Below, one piece after another: positions 4,637-5,862 of a DNA stretch of 5,862 nt; position 1 is the first letter of the stretch; each line of letters starts with the position of its first letter. The position numbers were made by a program, and so were the translations under genes. A model generated the notes under the pieces. That model was not told the DNA's origin, ran no database searches, and saw only the letters and a list, made by a program, of their open reading frames with translations. Source of the DNA: Planctomycetota bacterium (GTDB lineage: Bacteria > Planctomycetota > Phycisphaerae > Sedimentisphaerales > Anaerohalosphaeraceae); NCBI GenBank assembly GCA_003644215.1, contig QNBU01000078.1, positions 1-5,862 of the forward strand. The letters are read 5' to 3'.

Positions 4637-5862
4637 GTGAAAGCGAGAAATGTATTCAAAAGCGTGGTTCTTTTTATCCTGACAACTATGGTTTGGGTGC
4701 AGGCCGCCGATGTGGACACCAACGGTATCGAAACGCTTCGTAAGACCAGTAAGGCATTTTCGGCTGTCGCTGAGCAGGCAACGCCGGCGGTGGTTGCGGT
4801 GCATGTGCGGGCTAAAGTTCATCAGCAGATATCTGGCTTTGGATCCGGCTCACCGTTTGACGATGATTTTTTTGAACGGTTTTTTGGTGGCCGCTCTCCT
4901 CGCAGGCAGCGACCAGACACCCCACAATATCGCGAGGGACAGGCATCGGGCTTTATCATCAGTGCCGATGGTTTCGTTCTGACCAATCATCATGTCATTG
5001 ATGACGCTGACGAAATCACGATCATTACCGATGGTGGGAATAAATACGAAGATGTTGAGTTGGTCGGCTCCGATGACAAAGCGGATGTGGCCCTGTTGAA
5101 AATTAAAGATGTCGATGATCTGCCGTTTTTAGAATTAGGCGATTCCGACCAACTCCAGATCGGCGAATGGGTGATCGCCATCGGCAATCCTTTTGGTCTG
5201 ACCGAAACCTTGACCGTAGGAGTTGTCAGCGCATTGGGTCGCAACGATGTCATGCACAGAGGCGAAGATGTTTACCAGGATTTCATTCAGACAGACGCAG
5301 CGATCAATCCGGGTAACTCCGGTGGGCCGCTGCTCAATCTCGACGGTGAAGTCATCGGAATTAACTCGGCAATTATTACCGGAGACGGCGGCTACATGGG
5401 CATTGGCTTGGCAGTTCCGGCCAATATGGCCAAAGCGGTCAAGGAACAGTTGATCGAAACGGGCAAGGTCCAGCGGGGTTATGTCGGTATTGGAATGCAG
5501 AATATTTCGTCAGATATGGCCGATTTTTTTAAATTCGAAAATAATAAAGGGGTACTGGTTACCCGTATCACCGAAAACAGTCCGGCGGATAAAGCGGGGC
5601 TAAAAAAAGACGATGTCGTTATTGGGATTGATGATAAAAAAGTCGAAGCCCCCCAAGACTTAAAAAACATCATCGGGTTCACCACACCGGAGACAGAAGT
5701 GGAGTTTACTATCATCCGTGATGGCAAGGAAAAGAAAGTCACCGTCAAGGTTGGCTCCAAGGCCGATAGTGAATTGGCGGACACATCTGATTTGGGTCAA
5801 AAGTTCGGCCTGACGGTTAAAACAATTGATGAGGCCGCTGCCGACCCATATAAGGCAACCGA
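4637..5862 (+). CDS. degP: DegP/HtrA-family periplasmic serine protease (3' end outside window)
   Basis: HtrA proteases degrade or refold damaged proteins in the periplasm, above all unfolded outer-membrane proteins. The open frame runs from a GTG start to the last base with no stop (408 codons plus 2 nt). Residues 1-24 form a signal peptide (basic VKAR, hydrophobic core, VQAA at the cleavage site). The trypsin-like domain has the catalytic triad H119 (LTNHHVID), D150 (DDKADVALLKI) and S228 (NPGNSGGP). The LA-loop region with DDDFFERFFGG (75-85) is typical of DegP, DegQ and MucD. PDZ1 spans about 278-373 with the carboxylate-binding-type loop RGYVGIGMQ (280-288). After a short linker the start of a second PDZ appears near 388 (QKFGLTVKTID), so this is the two-PDZ class, not DegS. 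The catalytic histidine is preceded by a second His (HH instead of the usual NH), which should be harmless. degP, degQ and mucD cannot be told apart from this fragment. Confidence 0.92.
   Translation, partial: MKARNVFKSVVLFILTTMVWVQAADVDTNGIETLRKTSKAFSAVAEQATPAVVAVHVRAKVHQQISGFGSGSPFDDDFFERFFGGRSPRRQRPDTPQYREGQASGFIISADGFVLTNHHVIDDADEITIITDGGNKYEDVELVGSDDKADVALLKIKDVDDLPFLELGDSDQLQIGEWVIAIGNPFGLTETLTVGVVSALGRNDVMHRGEDVYQDFIQTDAAINPGNSGGPLLNLDGEVIGINSAIITGDGGYMGIGLAVPANMAKAVKEQLIETGKVQRGYVGIGMQNISSDMADFFKFENNKGVLVTRITENSPADKAGLKKDDVVIGIDDKKVEAPQDLKNIIGFTTPETEVEFTIIRDGKEKKVTVKVGSKADSELADTSDLGQKFGLTVKTIDEAAADPYKAT

Noticed and set aside
4422..4640. A 72-codon open frame on the + strand running from the palindrome element to the degP start.
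   Set aside because: It covers the stem-loops and the promoter candidate, has no ribosome binding site, and its product has no protein-like features. A shorter version from ATG 4533 is equally unsupported.

Overview
The window looks like chromosomal DNA of a Gram-negative (diderm) bacterium with about 50% GC. It holds five protein genes, all on the + strand, in the order pyrE (3' end only), bamD-like, lptE-like, ftsH, degP/htrA-like (5' part only). BamD-type and LptE-type proteins imply an outer membrane with beta-barrel and LPS assembly. Several traits would fit a planctomycete of the Phycisphaerae type: the bamD-lptE pair, an FtsH with a long Lys/Pro-rich N-terminus and a GPPGCGKT P-loop, and a palindrome-rich intergenic element. 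This placement is inference and was not tested by any search.

Layout. Positions 1-329 are the C-terminal part of orotate phosphoribosyltransferase. Positions 330-562 are an intergenic region with a good promoter candidate (448-475) and two small inverted repeats. Positions 563-1627 encode a BamD-like TPR protein, and 1643-2152 an LptE-like lipoprotein; they are 15 nt apart, each with a purine-rich ribosome binding site, and are very probably co-transcribed. Positions 2153-2269 are a spacer whose last part is a tandem array of five 7-nt units sitting where the ribosome binding site of ftsH should be. Positions 2270-4312 encode a complete 680-residue FtsH. Positions 4313-4636 have no gene: about 210 nt are a string of at least six short palindromes, followed by an AT-rich promoter candidate. 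From 4637 to the window end an open frame starting with GTG encodes a DegP/HtrA protease that is cut off by the window edge.

How the genes work together. Apart from pyrE, all the genes concern building or policing the cell envelope. BamD belongs to the machine that folds outer-membrane proteins, LptE to the LPS translocon in the outer membrane, FtsH is the inner-membrane AAA+ metalloprotease, and DegP the periplasmic protease/chaperone for misfolded outer-membrane proteins. The grouping looks functional but uses well-known families. I found no clear sign of a wholly new system. The parts most worth a second look are non-coding (the heptamer array before ftsH and the multi-palindrome element before degP) and the absence of a lipidation cysteine in the BamD-like protein.
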